In this document: positions 55,318 through 62,801 of the stretch, piece after piece | How the letters are laid out: each line of letters begins with the position of its first letter | Numbering within the stretch: the stretch's first letter is position 1 | DNA from: Paracoccaceae bacterium | GTDB lineage: Bacteria; Pseudomonadota; Alphaproteobacteria; Rhodobacterales; Rhodobacteraceae | NCBI GenBank assembly: GCA_027492585.1 | Contig: JAPUEK010000063.1 | Location: forward strand, 1-62,801 | Reading direction: 5' to 3' | DNA: 62,801 nucleotides | Position numbers and translations under genes: made by a program | Notes under the pieces: model-generated | Seen by the model: the letters and a program-made list of their open reading frames with translations, nothing else | Databases searched by the model: none | Told to the model about the DNA's origin: nothing

Positions 55318-56220
55318 TCAGGTTTCCAGCTTCAGCCGGTCGCGGAGCACCTCGATTTCCACATCGAGGTCCGTATGGCTGCCGGAGAGGAGGGATTTGG
55401 TGCGTTCGGCAAAGGTGGTTTCCAGATCGCCGAGCAGGGCCTCATAGCTGGCGCGCACCTCGGGGTCGCGGCTCTGGGCGTAGTGGTCGGCGAATTTGAC
55501 CGTCGCGTCGCGGGCGCCCATCAGATAGACGGTCAGGTATTTCCGCGCCGCGGTCAGATCGCCGGGATCGCCTTCGATGGTGCGGAACAACGTGCGGGCG
55601 GTCGCCGCGAACCGGTCCACGCGGCCTTCGAGCGCGCGGTCATTGGCGCGCAGGATCGCGTCCTTCATCCCGGCGAGAAATCCTTCCGCCTCATCGACGG
55701 CACGGGCGACGCGGGCGGTCTGGAACTCATCCACGCCCTCCATGCCCTTGTTTTTCAAGGGATCGGCGCCGAACGCCGCAAAATGCAGGACAACCCCCGC
55801 GAGGCCGAAAAGGATCGGGTGCAGAAGACCCGTCTGGGTGATCATGCCGCCGGTGAAAAGACCCACCCCGGTCAACCCCGCGGCAAAGAGCTTGCGCGGA
55901 ATGGCCGGGCGGCGGGCGACGCGGCGGATATCATAGGCCTCCTGCGCCTTGACGCCTTCGGTGTTGAACCAGGCGGCGAGGAGGAGGAGCCCGCCCGCGA
56001 TCAGCGACAGGATCATCCGGTCGGGGTTCCCGGCAAAGGCCGGAATCAGGAAGGCGAGGGGCGGGAAGAACAGAAACTTCGCCCGTTGCGCGGCCCGGCT
56101 CTGCGGCACCCGCATCGGGCGACCGCCAGGTTGCGGGCCTCCCGCCTGGGGGGCTGTGGTGGGAGAGCCGTCGGGCGCGTTGCCGTTCGGGCTGTATTTG
56201 CCGCCGAAACGCTGTGCCAT
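55318..56220 (-). CDS. XpaC-like (5-bromo-4-chloroindolyl phosphate hydrolysis) family protein
   Basis: The 300-residue protein has a polar Pro/Gly-rich N-terminus, two pairs of hydrophobic segments (FLFFPPLAFLIPAF with MILSLIAGGLLLLAAW, then LFAAGLTGVGLFTGG with LFGLAGVVLHFAAFG) and a helical C-terminal half as in XpaC. It pairs with TelA downstream. The ATG at 56220 overlaps the stop of a tiny upstream ORF (TGATG); a GTG at 56223 is the alternative. Confidence 0.8.
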   Translation of the reverse strand: MAQRFGGKYSPNGNAPDGSPTTAPQAGGPQPGGRPMRVPQSRAAQRAKFLFFPPLAFLIPAFAGNPDRMILSLIAGGLLLLAAWFNTEGVKAQEAYDIRRVARRPAIPRKLFAAGLTGVGLFTGGMITQTGLLHPILFGLAGVVLHFAAFGADPLKNKGMEGVDEFQTARVARAVDEAEGFLAGMKDAILRANDRALEGRVDRFAATARTLFRTIEGDPGDLTAARKYLTVYLMGARDATVKFADHYAQSRDPEVRASYEALLGDLETTFAERTKSLLSGSHTDLDVEIEVLRDRLKLET

Positions 56221-56306
56221 CACGAGCCCCCGCCGCTTGCGGCGACATAGAGGATGAGCGCCATCAGCAGGAAGAAGGACAGGGATTGCAGCCCAGTGGA
56301 CGACAT
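56220..56306 (-). CDS. 28-residue single-helix membrane peptide at the head of the XpaC-TelA operon
   Basis: This short ORF encodes a polar start (MSSTGLQS), one hydrophobic helix (LSFFLLMALILYVA) and an SGGGS tail. It has a near-perfect ribosome site (GGAGG, spacing four) and its TGA overlaps the ATG of the XpaC gene, so translation is coupled. It may be a real small membrane protein of the complex or a leader peptide. Confidence 0.7.
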   Translation of the reverse strand: MSSTGLQSLSFFLLMALILYVAASGGGS

Positions 56307-56404
56307 GGCACCTCCGCGCGGTCTCGGCCGCCTTGCAGGACTATAGGCATCGCCGCGCCGTCCTGCCAGTACCGCCTTCGGGAAATCTGCGGCTTTCTTC
56401 CCCC

Positions 56405-57829
56405 TCAGCCCCCGCGTTTGGGACCTGGCTTCGCGCCGGGTTTGGGGCCGGGTCTGGTCGGTTTCGCCCCGGTCCGGGCCGGGGCGGCGGGAGGCTTCGG
56501 CCCGGCCGAGGCGCCGCGCGGGCTGCCGGAGGCGCTGCGCGGGCTGGCGGAGGGGGCCGCCCCGCCCCGCGATCCGGCCTGGGGTTCAGCTTTGCCCGCG
56601 GCCGGTTTGGCCGGTTTAGTGGCGGCCTTAGACATGGATGCGGGGCCGCGGCTTGTGGCGGAAGTCGCCACACGCCCGCGCGATCCGGCCTTCGCTTCGG
56701 CTGGTTCGGGGGCTGACCTCGCCGCCGTCCTGCTGGCCCCGGTCTTGCCTGTCGCCACCTTGCCTGTCGCCACCTTGCTGGCCGCGGTGCCGAAACTCTT
56801 GCGCGGCCCGGCGGGGGCCTTCGGCTCCGCCCGGTCGCTGCTGCGCCCGGTGGTGGTCACGCGGCCCGCGTTGATCCGCCGCGACGCGACCTTTTCGGCG
56901 GACGCTTTTTCTGAAGCCACCTCACGCGGCGTCACCGCCGCCTGCCATGCCTCCGACAATTCCTTCAACCCCTCGCCGGGGCGCAGGCGGGATGTGGCGG
57001 GCTTGCGGGTCCGCGTGGCCGCGCGGGCGGGCCTGGGCGAAGCCTCGCCGCCCTCGACAGCCCCCGCGCCCTCCCCAAGCTGGTCGCGCAGCACCTTGGC
57101 GCGCACCTCCTCCACCTGGCCGGGCTGCAACTCGCCCAATCGGAAGGGGCCATAGCTGACCCGGATCAGCCGGTTCACCGTCAGCTCGATCGCCGCCATC
57201 GCCCGGCGGATCTCGCGGTTGCGGCCCTCGCGCAGGCTGACCGTCAGCCAGGCATTCGCGCCCTGGATCCGGTCCAGCACCACCGTCATCGGCTGAAACC
57301 GCTCGCCGTCCACGGTGATCCCCTTCCGCAGCGGCTCCAGATCCGGATCGGTCGGATTGCCGTTCACCCGCACCCGGTATTTCCGCAGCCAGCCGGTCGA
57401 AGGCAACTCCAGCCGTCGCTTCAGCTCGCCGTCATTGGTCAGGAGCAGCAGCCCCTCCGAATTGAGGTCGAGCCGCCCGACCGACATGACCCGCGGCAGT
57501 TCCTCCGGCAGGTTGTCGAAGACCGTCTCCCGGCCCTTCTCGTCGGAAGCGGAGGTGACGAGGCCCTCGGGCTTGTAGTAAAGCCAGAGCCGCGCCGGCT
57601 CCGGCGCACCGAGCGGCTCACCGCGTACGGTGATCTTGTCGCGGGAGGTGACGTTCCGCGCGGGCGAGGTGATGACCTCGCCGTTGACCGTGACCTCGCC
57701 CAGCTCGATCATCCGCTCCGCCTCCCGGCGCGAGGCGACGCCCGCCCGCGACAGGACCTTGGCGATGCGTTCGCCTTCGGGCGTCGTGCCGCCGTCCTTG
57801 GCAGGGGTGGGCTTTGCTTTTCCGGCCAT
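56405..57829 (-). CDS. RsuA/RluB-family pseudouridine synthase with long basic tail
   Basis: The 474-residue protein has an N-terminal S4 RNA-binding domain (RIAKVLSRAGVASRREAERM) and the catalytic domain with GRLDLNSEGLLLLTNDGEL, whose Asp forms the covalent intermediate. Residues beyond about 245 are a low-complexity tail of Ala, Lys, Arg, Pro, Ser and Gly, with ATGKVATGK-type repeats. Modification of 23S or 16S rRNA is expected; RluB is the closest fit. The ATG at 57829 has AAGGA eight bases upstream. Confidence 0.9.
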   Translation of the reverse strand: MAGKAKPTPAKDGGTTPEGERIAKVLSRAGVASRREAERMIELGEVTVNGEVITSPARNVTSRDKITVRGEPLGAPEPARLWLYYKPEGLVTSASDEKGRETVFDNLPEELPRVMSVGRLDLNSEGLLLLTNDGELKRRLELPSTGWLRKYRVRVNGNPTDPDLEPLRKGITVDGERFQPMTVVLDRIQGANAWLTVSLREGRNREIRRAMAAIELTVNRLIRVSYGPFRLGELQPGQVEEVRAKVLRDQLGEGAGAVEGGEASPRPARAATRTRKPATSRLRPGEGLKELSEAWQAAVTPREVASEKASAEKVASRRINAGRVTTTGRSSDRAEPKAPAGPRKSFGTAASKVATGKVATGKTGASRTAARSAPEPAEAKAGSRGRVATSATSRGPASMSKAATKPAKPAAGKAEPQAGSRGGAAPSASPRSASGSPRGASAGPKPPAAPARTGAKPTRPGPKPGAKPGPKRGG

Positions 57830-57914
57830 GACGGGCATCCTTGACGAGGGGGCGTGGAGCGCCCGAGGGTATGTGAGCGCAGGGGAAGGGGCAAGCTTGG
57901 TATTCCGGTCCTAT

Positions 57915-58346
57915 ATGGAGATCGCGCTTGACGAGGCCCGCGCGGCAGGGGCGCGGGGTGAAGTGCCGGTGGGGGCGGTGATCCTGCGCGGGACGGAGAT
58001 CGTCGCCCGTGCCGGCAACCGGACACGGGAATTGTCCGACCCGACCGCCCATGCCGAGATCCTCGCCATCCGCGCCGCCTGCGCCGCCTTGGGCAGCGAA
58101 AGGCTCACCGGGCTCGATCTCTATGTCACGCTGGAACCCTGTCCGATGTGTGCCGCCGCCATTTCGGCTGCCCGGATCGGACGGCTTTACTACGGTGCGG
58201 CGGACCCGAAATCCGGCGGGGTGGCGGTGGGGGCCAGGGTCTTCTCGCATCCGCAATGCCATCACGTCCCGGAGGTCTACGACGGTCTCGCCTCTGCCGA
58301 AGCGGAGGGGCTGCTGCGGGCCTTTTTTGCGGAAAAGCGCGGCTGA
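57915..58346 (+). CDS. tadA: tRNA-specific adenosine deaminase
   Basis: The 143-residue protein converts A34 to inosine in tRNA-Arg(ACG). The zinc motifs are TAHAEILAIRAA (His and the proton-shuttling Glu) and TLEPCPMCAAAIS (two Cys), with the TadA-specific FSHPQCHHVPEVYDG. The true start may be an upstream TTG at 57897 preceded by AAGGGG, adding six residues. It diverges from the pseudouridine synthase gene. Confidence 0.93.
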   Translation: MEIALDEARAAGARGEVPVGAVILRGTEIVARAGNRTRELSDPTAHAEILAIRAACAALGSERLTGLDLYVTLEPCPMCAAAISAARIGRLYYGAADPKSGGVAVGARVFSHPQCHHVPEVYDGLASAEAEGLLRAFFAEKRG

Positions 58347-58371
58347 GACAGGCTGCGCCCCCGGCCGGCCT

Positions 58372-58443
58372 GAGCCTCCGGCGGGGATATTTGAACCAGT
58401 ATGAAAGGGCTTTCTTCTCTTCCCAAATATCCCCCGCGGAGCG
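58372..58443. repeat. 72-base composite GGATATTT repeat, second copy
   Basis: It is identical to the element at 33146-33217 except at two positions (AACC for AGCC, and CTTCCC for CTTCTC). It lies between the convergent ends of tadA and the amidase gene. Confidence 0.92.
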
Positions 58444-58467
58444 TCCGGCAGATCCGCCGGAGCGCCC

Positions 58468-59121
58468 TCAGCCGCAGGGGAACCGTCGCGCAAGGTCGGT
58501 GGCAAGCCCCGCGTCGATGCGGTCGAGCGGCCCGCGCGCCCAGGGACGGAAGCGCAGCCGGAAGGCGGTGAGGAGCGCATCTTCCGGCGCTTCGGGATAG
58601 CCGAAGCGGCGCAGGGCGGGGAGGAAGGCGGCGGGATCGGCTTCCCCCTCCTCCGGCCAGACCGACAGACCCTGCAGCGCCAGCCGGCGCCAGTCGAAGC
58701 GCGGGCCGGGATCGGATTTGCGGGTCGGGGCCAGGTCGGAATGGGCGATGACCGCCTCGGGGGGAAGTGACCAGCGGTCCATGATCCCGGCAAGAAGCCG
58801 TTCGAGCACTGCCATCTGCGGTGCGGCGAAGGGCTGGCTGCCGGTATTGGCCAGTTCGATCCCGATGGAGCGGGAGTTCACATCGCCTGCTCCGCGCCAT
58901 TCTCCGGCCCCGGCGTGCCAGGCGCGGGCCTCTTCGGGGACAAGCGCCTCTGCCTCTCCCCGTTCGGAAATCAGCCAGTGGGCAGAGACCTCATGCGCGG
59001 GATCGCAGAGCCGCGCCCGCGCCTCGGCGCAGCTCGCCATGGCGGTGTAGTGGAGCACGACCAGCTCCGGCCGCAGCCCGTCGCGCCGCTCGCCGAAATT
59101 GGGCGAGGGCGGCAGGCTCAC
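58468..59121 (-). CDS. AmpD-type N-acetylmuramoyl-L-alanine amidase
   Basis: The 217-residue protein is of the amidase_2 family. Zinc ligands are in VVLHYTAMAS, the AWHAGAGEWRG segment and VIAHSDLAPTRKSDPGPRFD; the SIGIELANTG strand is typical. The C-terminal 60 residues resemble a peptidoglycan-binding domain (FLPALRRFGYPEAP). No signal peptide is seen, so a cytoplasmic recycling enzyme is likely. The GTG start overlaps the lipoprotein stop by four bases. Confidence 0.9.
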   Translation of the reverse strand: MSLPPSPNFGERRDGLRPELVVLHYTAMASCAEARARLCDPAHEVSAHWLISERGEAEALVPEEARAWHAGAGEWRGAGDVNSRSIGIELANTGSQPFAAPQMAVLERLLAGIMDRWSLPPEAVIAHSDLAPTRKSDPGPRFDWRRLALQGLSVWPEEGEADPAAFLPALRRFGYPEAPEDALLTAFRLRFRPWARGPLDRIDAGLATDLARRFPCG

Positions 59122-59843
59122 TGGAGCGCGGTGCGGAAGGGGCGCGGGTCCCAGGTGCAGGCATAGCCGTCGCCATCCGGATCAAGGCCCTTGCGGTCCT
59201 TCTCCGGCCCGCCCGCCGCGAGGAAGGCCTCCTGCGCGAGATCGGGGGAGCCGTATTTCGCACAGGCCGCAGACGCGCTCGTCATCCGCAGGCCGGAGCG
59301 GGTATACATCTGCGTTCCCGGCGGATGGCTGGTCGAAAGCGCGAATTGCACGATGTTCGGGCCGGAATCATTCTGGCGTTGCGGGACGCTGCCCGGCTGG
59401 TCCACCTGATACTGGGCGCGGTTGCGCTCGATCCGGGCCTTGTCGGAGGCGATGGTTTCGCGGGCAGACACCGCCTGGAAATCCTGCTCGTCCGAAACGC
59501 CGGGATTGTTGTGGGCCATTTCCGCCGTGGTCTCCGCGATCCCGGCGGGGGCATTGCCGCGCGGGCGGGTGGCCCCGGTGGTGGTGGAGGCGGCTGGCGG
59601 CGGCGTATAGGTCGTCGTCGCTCCGGCGCCGGTTGCGCGGTCGATGGCAGCCGCTGCGCCGCCAGGCGTGAAGCCGGTCTGCGGTGTCGCCGTCGCCGTG
59701 CCTTGGGCGGGCGCCGGATTGGCCGTCCGTTCGTTCAGGTAGCTGCCATAGTCCTGAAAGCCAACGCCCGCACCGGATTCGGGGACGCGGGGCGTACAGG
59801 CGGCCAACCCGAGAACGGCCAGGATCACAAAAGACACACGCAT
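59118..59843 (-). CDS. lipoprotein with excalibur-like C-terminal motif
   Basis: The 241-residue protein has lipobox LAACT near residue 16. The middle is low-complexity (Ala, Thr, Pro, Gly). The end, DPDGDGYACTWDP, resembles the calcium-loop motif of excalibur domains, preceded by CAKYGSP which could form a disulfide. The coupled amidase suggests a cell-wall role. The ATG at 59843 follows GAGG. Confidence 0.7.
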   Translation of the reverse strand: MRVSFVILAVLGLAACTPRVPESGAGVGFQDYGSYLNERTANPAPAQGTATATPQTGFTPGGAAAAIDRATGAGATTTYTPPPAASTTTGATRPRGNAPAGIAETTAEMAHNNPGVSDEQDFQAVSARETIASDKARIERNRAQYQVDQPGSVPQRQNDSGPNIVQFALSTSHPPGTQMYTRSGLRMTSASAACAKYGSPDLAQEAFLAAGGPEKDRKGLDPDGDGYACTWDPRPFRTALQ

Positions 59844-59876
59844 CGTCACTGCCTCAGTTCTGTCGTTTTGCCGCGC

Positions 59877-61361
59877 TTACCACCATTTCCGCGGCTTGGA
59901 AACAAAGCCGGCGGCCTGCTCCAGCACATAGGCGTGATTGAGCAGATCGCCCTCTTCCCAGGGCCGTCCGATCAGTTGCAGCCCGAGCGGCAGCCCCTGC
60001 TTGTCGAGCCCGACCGGCACCGAGATGCCCGGCAGGCCGGCGAGGTTCACCGTCACGGTGAAGACATCGTTGAGATACATCTCCACCGGATCGGCGGAGG
60101 CCATCTCCCCCAGACCGAAGGCGGCGGAGGGGGTGGCGGGGGTCAGGATCGCGTCGATGCCGGCGGCGAAGGCCTGCTCGAAGTCGCGCTTGATCAGGGC
60201 GCGGACCTTGCGGGCGCGGTTGTAATAGGCGTCGTAGAAGCCCGCCGAAAGCACATAGGTGCCGACCATGATCCGGCGCTGCACCTCGGGGCCGAAGCCT
60301 TCGGCGCGGGTCTTTTCGTACATCTCGGTGATGCCGTCGCCCTGCGCCAGCTTCGCGCGGTGGCCATAGCGCACCCCGTCATAGCGCGCGAGGTTCGACG
60401 ACGCCTCGGCCGGGGCGATGACGTAATAGGCGGGCAGGGCGTATTTCGTATGCGGCAGCGAGATGTCGACGATCTCTGCCCCCGCATCGCGCATCATCTC
60501 GATGCCCTTCTGCCACAGCGCGTCGATCTCCGCCGGGATGCCGTCGAGCCGGTACTCGCGCGGGATGCCGATCTTCTTGCCGCGGATGTCGCCGGTCAGG
60601 GCCGCCTCGAAATCCGGCACGGCGAGATCGGCAGAGGTCGAATCCTTCGGGTCGTGGCCCGACATGGCGGTGAGGAAGATCGCCGCATCGCGCACCGATT
60701 TGGTCATCGGCCCGGCCTGATCGAGGCTGGAGGCGAAGGCGACGATGCCCCAGCGGCTCACCCGACCATAGGTCGGCTTGATGCCGGTGATGCCGGTGAA
60801 GGCCGCGGGCTGGCGGATGGAGCCGCCGGTGTCCGTTCCGGTCGCGGCAAGGCAGAGATCCGCCGCCACCGCCGCCGCCGAACCGCCCGAAGAGCCGCCG
60901 GGGGTCAGCGCCGCCGTGTCATTGCCGCGCCGCCAGGGGCTGGTGACATTGCCGTAGCAGGCGCTCTCGTTCGACGAGCCCATGGCGAATTCGTCCATGT
61001 TGAGCTTGCCGAGCATCACCGCACCCGCGCCGAAGAGCTTCTCCGTCACGGTCGATTCGTATTCCGGCCGGAAACCCTTCAGGATGTTGGAGGCCGCCTG
61101 CGACGGCACGCCCTTCGTGCAGAAGAGATCCTTGATGCCGAGCGGGATGCCGCACATCGCCGGGGCCTCGCCCGCCTTGAGCCGCACATCCGCCGCCCGT
61201 GCCTGATCGAGCGCGAGCTCCGGGGTCTTGTGGACGAAGGCATTGAGCCCGTCCGCCGCGTCGATGGCGGTGAGGCAGCTCATGGTCAGGTCGAGCGCCG
61301 AAATCTCGCCCTTCCGCAGCGCATCCCGTGCCGCGGCGATCGTCCAGCTGTTCGCGCTCAT
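59877..61361 (-). CDS. gatA: Asp/Glu-tRNA amidotransferase subunit A
   Basis: The 494-residue amidase-signature protein supplies ammonia from glutamine for Gln-tRNA(Gln) or Asn-tRNA(Asn) formation. The catalytic Ser-cisSer-Lys set is visible in [10 protein letters not shown] and [13 protein letters not shown] with [11 protein letters not shown]. The length is normal. The start overlaps the gatC stop by four bases. gatB is not in the window. Confidence 0.97.
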   Translation of the reverse strand: MSANSWTIAAARDALRKGEISALDLTMSCLTAIDAADGLNAFVHKTPELALDQARAADVRLKAGEAPAMCGIPLGIKDLFCTKGVPSQAASNILKGFRPEYESTVTEKLFGAGAVMLGKLNMDEFAMGSSNESACYGNVTSPWRRGNDTAALTPGGSSGGSAAAVAADLCLAATGTDTGGSIRQPAAFTGITGIKPTYGRVSRWGIVAFASSLDQAGPMTKSVRDAAIFLTAMSGHDPKDSTSADLAVPDFEAALTGDIRGKKIGIPREYRLDGIPAEIDALWQKGIEMMRDAGAEIVDISLPHTKYALPAYYVIAPAEASSNLARYDGVRYGHRAKLAQGDGITEMYEKTRAEGFGPEVQRRIMVGTYVLSAGFYDAYYNRARKVRALIKRDFEQAFAAGIDAILTPATPSAAFGLGEMASADPVEMYLNDVFTVTVNLAGLPGISVPVGLDKQGLPLGLQLIGRPWEEGDLLNHAYVLEQAAGFVSKPRKWW

Positions 61362-61645
61362 TCCACCACCTTCGGGACTGCAAAGAAGCCTTCGCGCGCA
61401 TCGGGCGCGTTCTTCAGGATCTGTTCCTGGATATTGCCGTCGGTCACCACATCGGCGCGGCGCTTGAGCCGCATCGGGGTGACGGAAACCATCGGTTCCA
61501 CACCTTCCACATCGACTTCGTTCAACTGTTCCATGAAGCCGAGGATGCCGGAAAGCTGTTGGGCGAGGGCGGGCAGCGCCTCTTCTTCCACGCGGATGCG
61601 GGCCAGCTTCGCCACTTTGCGGGCGGTGTCGATGTCGATGGACAT
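61358..61645 (-). CDS. gatC: Asp/Glu-tRNA amidotransferase subunit C
   Basis: The 95-residue subunit stabilises the GatA-GatB complex. The typical [27 protein letters not shown] and [19 protein letters not shown] are present. It is first in the gatC-gatA pair. Confidence 0.96.
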   Translation of the reverse strand: MSIDIDTARKVAKLARIRVEEEALPALAQQLSGILGFMEQLNEVDVEGVEPMVSVTPMRLKRRADVVTDGNIQEQILKNAPDAREGFFAVPKVVE

Positions 61646-61829
61646 GCAATGCTCCGTTGATCGTCGCGCCCCGTTTAGCCCCGGCGGCGGATCGGTGCAA
61701 GCGGAGCGGCGGCAAAGGGTGCGCGGGAAAATCCTTCCAAGGAATCTGGCGCGCGGGGTGCAGCGTTGATCCCTTGCCATCCGGGACCCACGCCCTAGAC
61801 TTCTTTCCCGGACAATCAGGAGGCGACCT

Positions 61830-62534
61830 ATGCGGATCATCTGGCTCGGCCATTCCGGCTTTCGCATCGAGATCGAGGAGGCCGTGCTGCTGGTCGATCC
61901 CTGGCTGGCCGGCAACCCGATGTTTCCTGCGGCGCGGCGGGCGGAGGCTCTGGCAGGCGCCACCCATGTCGTGCTGACCCATGGCCATGGCGATCATTCC
62001 GCCGATGCGGTGGCCATCGCGCGCGAGCTGTCGGTGCCGGTCGTCGGCATCTACGACCTGATCACCTGGCTTCAGGCGCGCGACGGGGTGGAGGGGATCG
62101 GCTTCAACAAGGGCGGCACGGTGGAGCTGGGCGGGGCGCGGCTGACCATGGTGAACGCCTGCCATTCCTCTTCCGTCTCCGGCGAGGGAGGGCCGGTCTA
62201 CGCCGGGTCGGAGGCAGGCTACATGCTCGCGGGGGAGGGGCATGTGGTCTATCTCTCCGGCGATACGGATATCATGGCCGACATGGGCTGGATGGGGGAG
62301 TATCACCGGCCCGATATCGGCATCCTGTCCTGCGGGGGGCATTTCACCATGGACATGGCGCGGGCAGCCTTCGCGGCGCGGAAGTATTTCGCCTTCAATA
62401 CGGTGATCCCCTGCCATTACCGCACCTTCCCGCTGCTGGCGCAGGACGCGCGGGTGTTGCAGGCCGGTCTGCCGGGGGTGGAGGTGGTGGAGCCGCAGGT
62501 GCTGGAGGCGATCACCTTCGGGCCGATCGGCTAG
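61830..62534 (+). CDS. UPF0173 metal-dependent hydrolase
   Basis: The 234-residue protein has the metallo-beta-lactamase fold of the UPF0173/UlaG-like group. The metal motif is [12 protein letters not shown], with further ligands in [14 protein letters not shown] and [20 protein letters not shown]. It usually has two metal ions. The natural substrate is unknown. It is divergent from gatC over 184 bases. Confidence 0.92.
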   Translation: MRIIWLGHSGFRIEIEEAVLLVDPWLAGNPMFPAARRAEALAGATHVVLTHGHGDHSADAVAIARELSVPVVGIYDLITWLQARDGVEGIGFNKGGTVELGGARLTMVNACHSSSVSGEGGPVYAGSEAGYMLAGEGHVVYLSGDTDIMADMGWMGEYHRPDIGILSCGGHFTMDMARAAFAARKYFAFNTVIPCHYRTFPLLAQDARVLQAGLPGVEVVEPQVLEAITFGPIG

Positions 62535-62582
62535 GCTCCCGGCTGTCGGCGCCCCGTGGTGGCCCCGTAGAGGGTTTTGCCG

Positions 62583-62626
62583 CCCTCCGGACCTCCTTGC
62601 AGGATATTTATGGACAGAAAACGAGG
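62583..62626 (+). repeat. dispersed GGATATTT intergenic repeat, copy 8
   Basis: CCCTCCGGACCTCCTTGCAG is followed by GATATTTATGGACAGAAAACG. It lies between the hydrolase gene and the rnpB promoter; it shares the GGTTTTGC lead with copy 1. Confidence 0.7.
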
Positions 62627-62672
62627 GGAAGGCTGCGCTCCTGTCCCTGCCGCGTTCCCCGCCTCTTGCCCA

Positions 62673-62701
62673 TTGACCCGAGGGGCGCGAGCGCCTAGGA
62701 A
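62673..62701 (+). promoter_or_regulatory. sigma-70-type promoter of rnpB
   Basis: TTGACC (62673-62678), a 17-base spacer and TAGGAA (62696-62701) precede the RNA. The predicted start of transcription is near 62706. Confidence 0.65.
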
Positions 62702-62705
62702 GCCC

Positions 62706-62801
62706 GTCGCGCGGATGGCCGGATGACCGCGGGGCGCAAGCTTCGAGGAAAGTCCGGACTCCATGAGGCAAGGGTGCCGGGTAACGCCCGGCGGGGGCAA
62801 C
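62706..62801 (+). ncRNA. rnpB: RNase P RNA, 5' part (cut by window end)
   Basis: The conserved bacterial RNase P block GAGGAAAGTCCGGACTCC lies at 62744-62761, followed by ATGAGGCAAGGGTGCCGGGT and AACGCCCGGCGGGGGC, as in type A RNAs. The gene runs off the window. The 5' end is estimated from the promoter. The RNA is the catalytic subunit that trims tRNA 5' ends. Confidence 0.93.

Noticed and set aside
58821-61769. 982-codon plus-strand open frame
   Set aside because: Antisense to the amidase, lipoprotein and gatCA genes; composition is His/Arg/Gly-rich with no family match.

Overview
The window is GC-rich DNA from the chromosome of an alphaproteobacterium, most likely a member of the Rhodobacteraceae/Paracoccaceae. 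The evidence is the gene families present (TIGR02300/FYDLN protein, DUF1467, DUF6455, DUF2927, MaeB-type malic enzyme, PrpE), an FnrL-type box, alphaproteobacterial tRNA and rnpB promoters, and a dispersed intergenic repeat built on GGCGGGGATATTTG. Most genes are packed, often with ATGA, GTGA or TGATG overlaps.

Layout. 1-6.1 kb: a sigma-54 activator with a degenerate receiver, propionyl-CoA synthetase (prpE) with TTTGCAAA-type operator elements, and malic enzyme maeB. 6.1-10.8 kb: a nucleoside salvage operon cdd-deoA-deoB-add-upp. 10.8-24.4 kb: SPOR protein, a degenerate M48-like membrane protein, acyl-CoA synthetase, EamA transporter, thymidine kinase, a CII-like regulator, DEAD-box helicase, carB, and an APC permease. 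24.6-40 kb: overlapping pabB/pabC, aspS, an MliC-type lysozyme inhibitor, a receiver-domain protein, methylmalonyl-CoA epimerase, several small membrane or conserved proteins, an M48 lipoprotein, an FNR-box-preceded DUF6455 gene, dgkA, a nonsense-interrupted gene, a GntR regulator, a YgjP-type metallopeptidase and the TIGR02300 gene.

40.0-48.15 kb: a foreign island directly after tRNA-Ala(GGC). It begins with clustered CTTACG repeats that look like integrase arm sites, although no integrase gene is visible. It then carries a nuclease-like ORF, a five-gene minus-strand phage-like operon, and an AT-richer two-gene cassette (a DGQHR-domain protein followed by a possibly HEPN-like protein). After these come three copies of a C/T-rich repeat, a truncated replication-type gene cut by an IS3-family fragment, and an orphan long TniQ with transposon-end-like repeats. 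The DGQHR/HEPN-like pair is the best candidate here for an undescribed (probably defence) system.

48.3-62.8 kb: core chromosome again. It holds dtd and a PfkB-type sugar kinase with a LacI-type operator, purC, and a stress-type operon running from a 28-residue membrane peptide through XpaC, TelA, a DUF2927 lipoprotein and an SPFH/GYF_2 protein to a zinc-ribbon protein. Then come an RsuA/RluB-type pseudouridine synthase, tadA, an AmpD-type amidase with a lipoprotein, gatC-gatA, a UPF0173 hydrolase, and the 5' part of RNase P RNA, which the window edge cuts.

All assignments were made by reading the sequence and from family knowledge; no database search was run.
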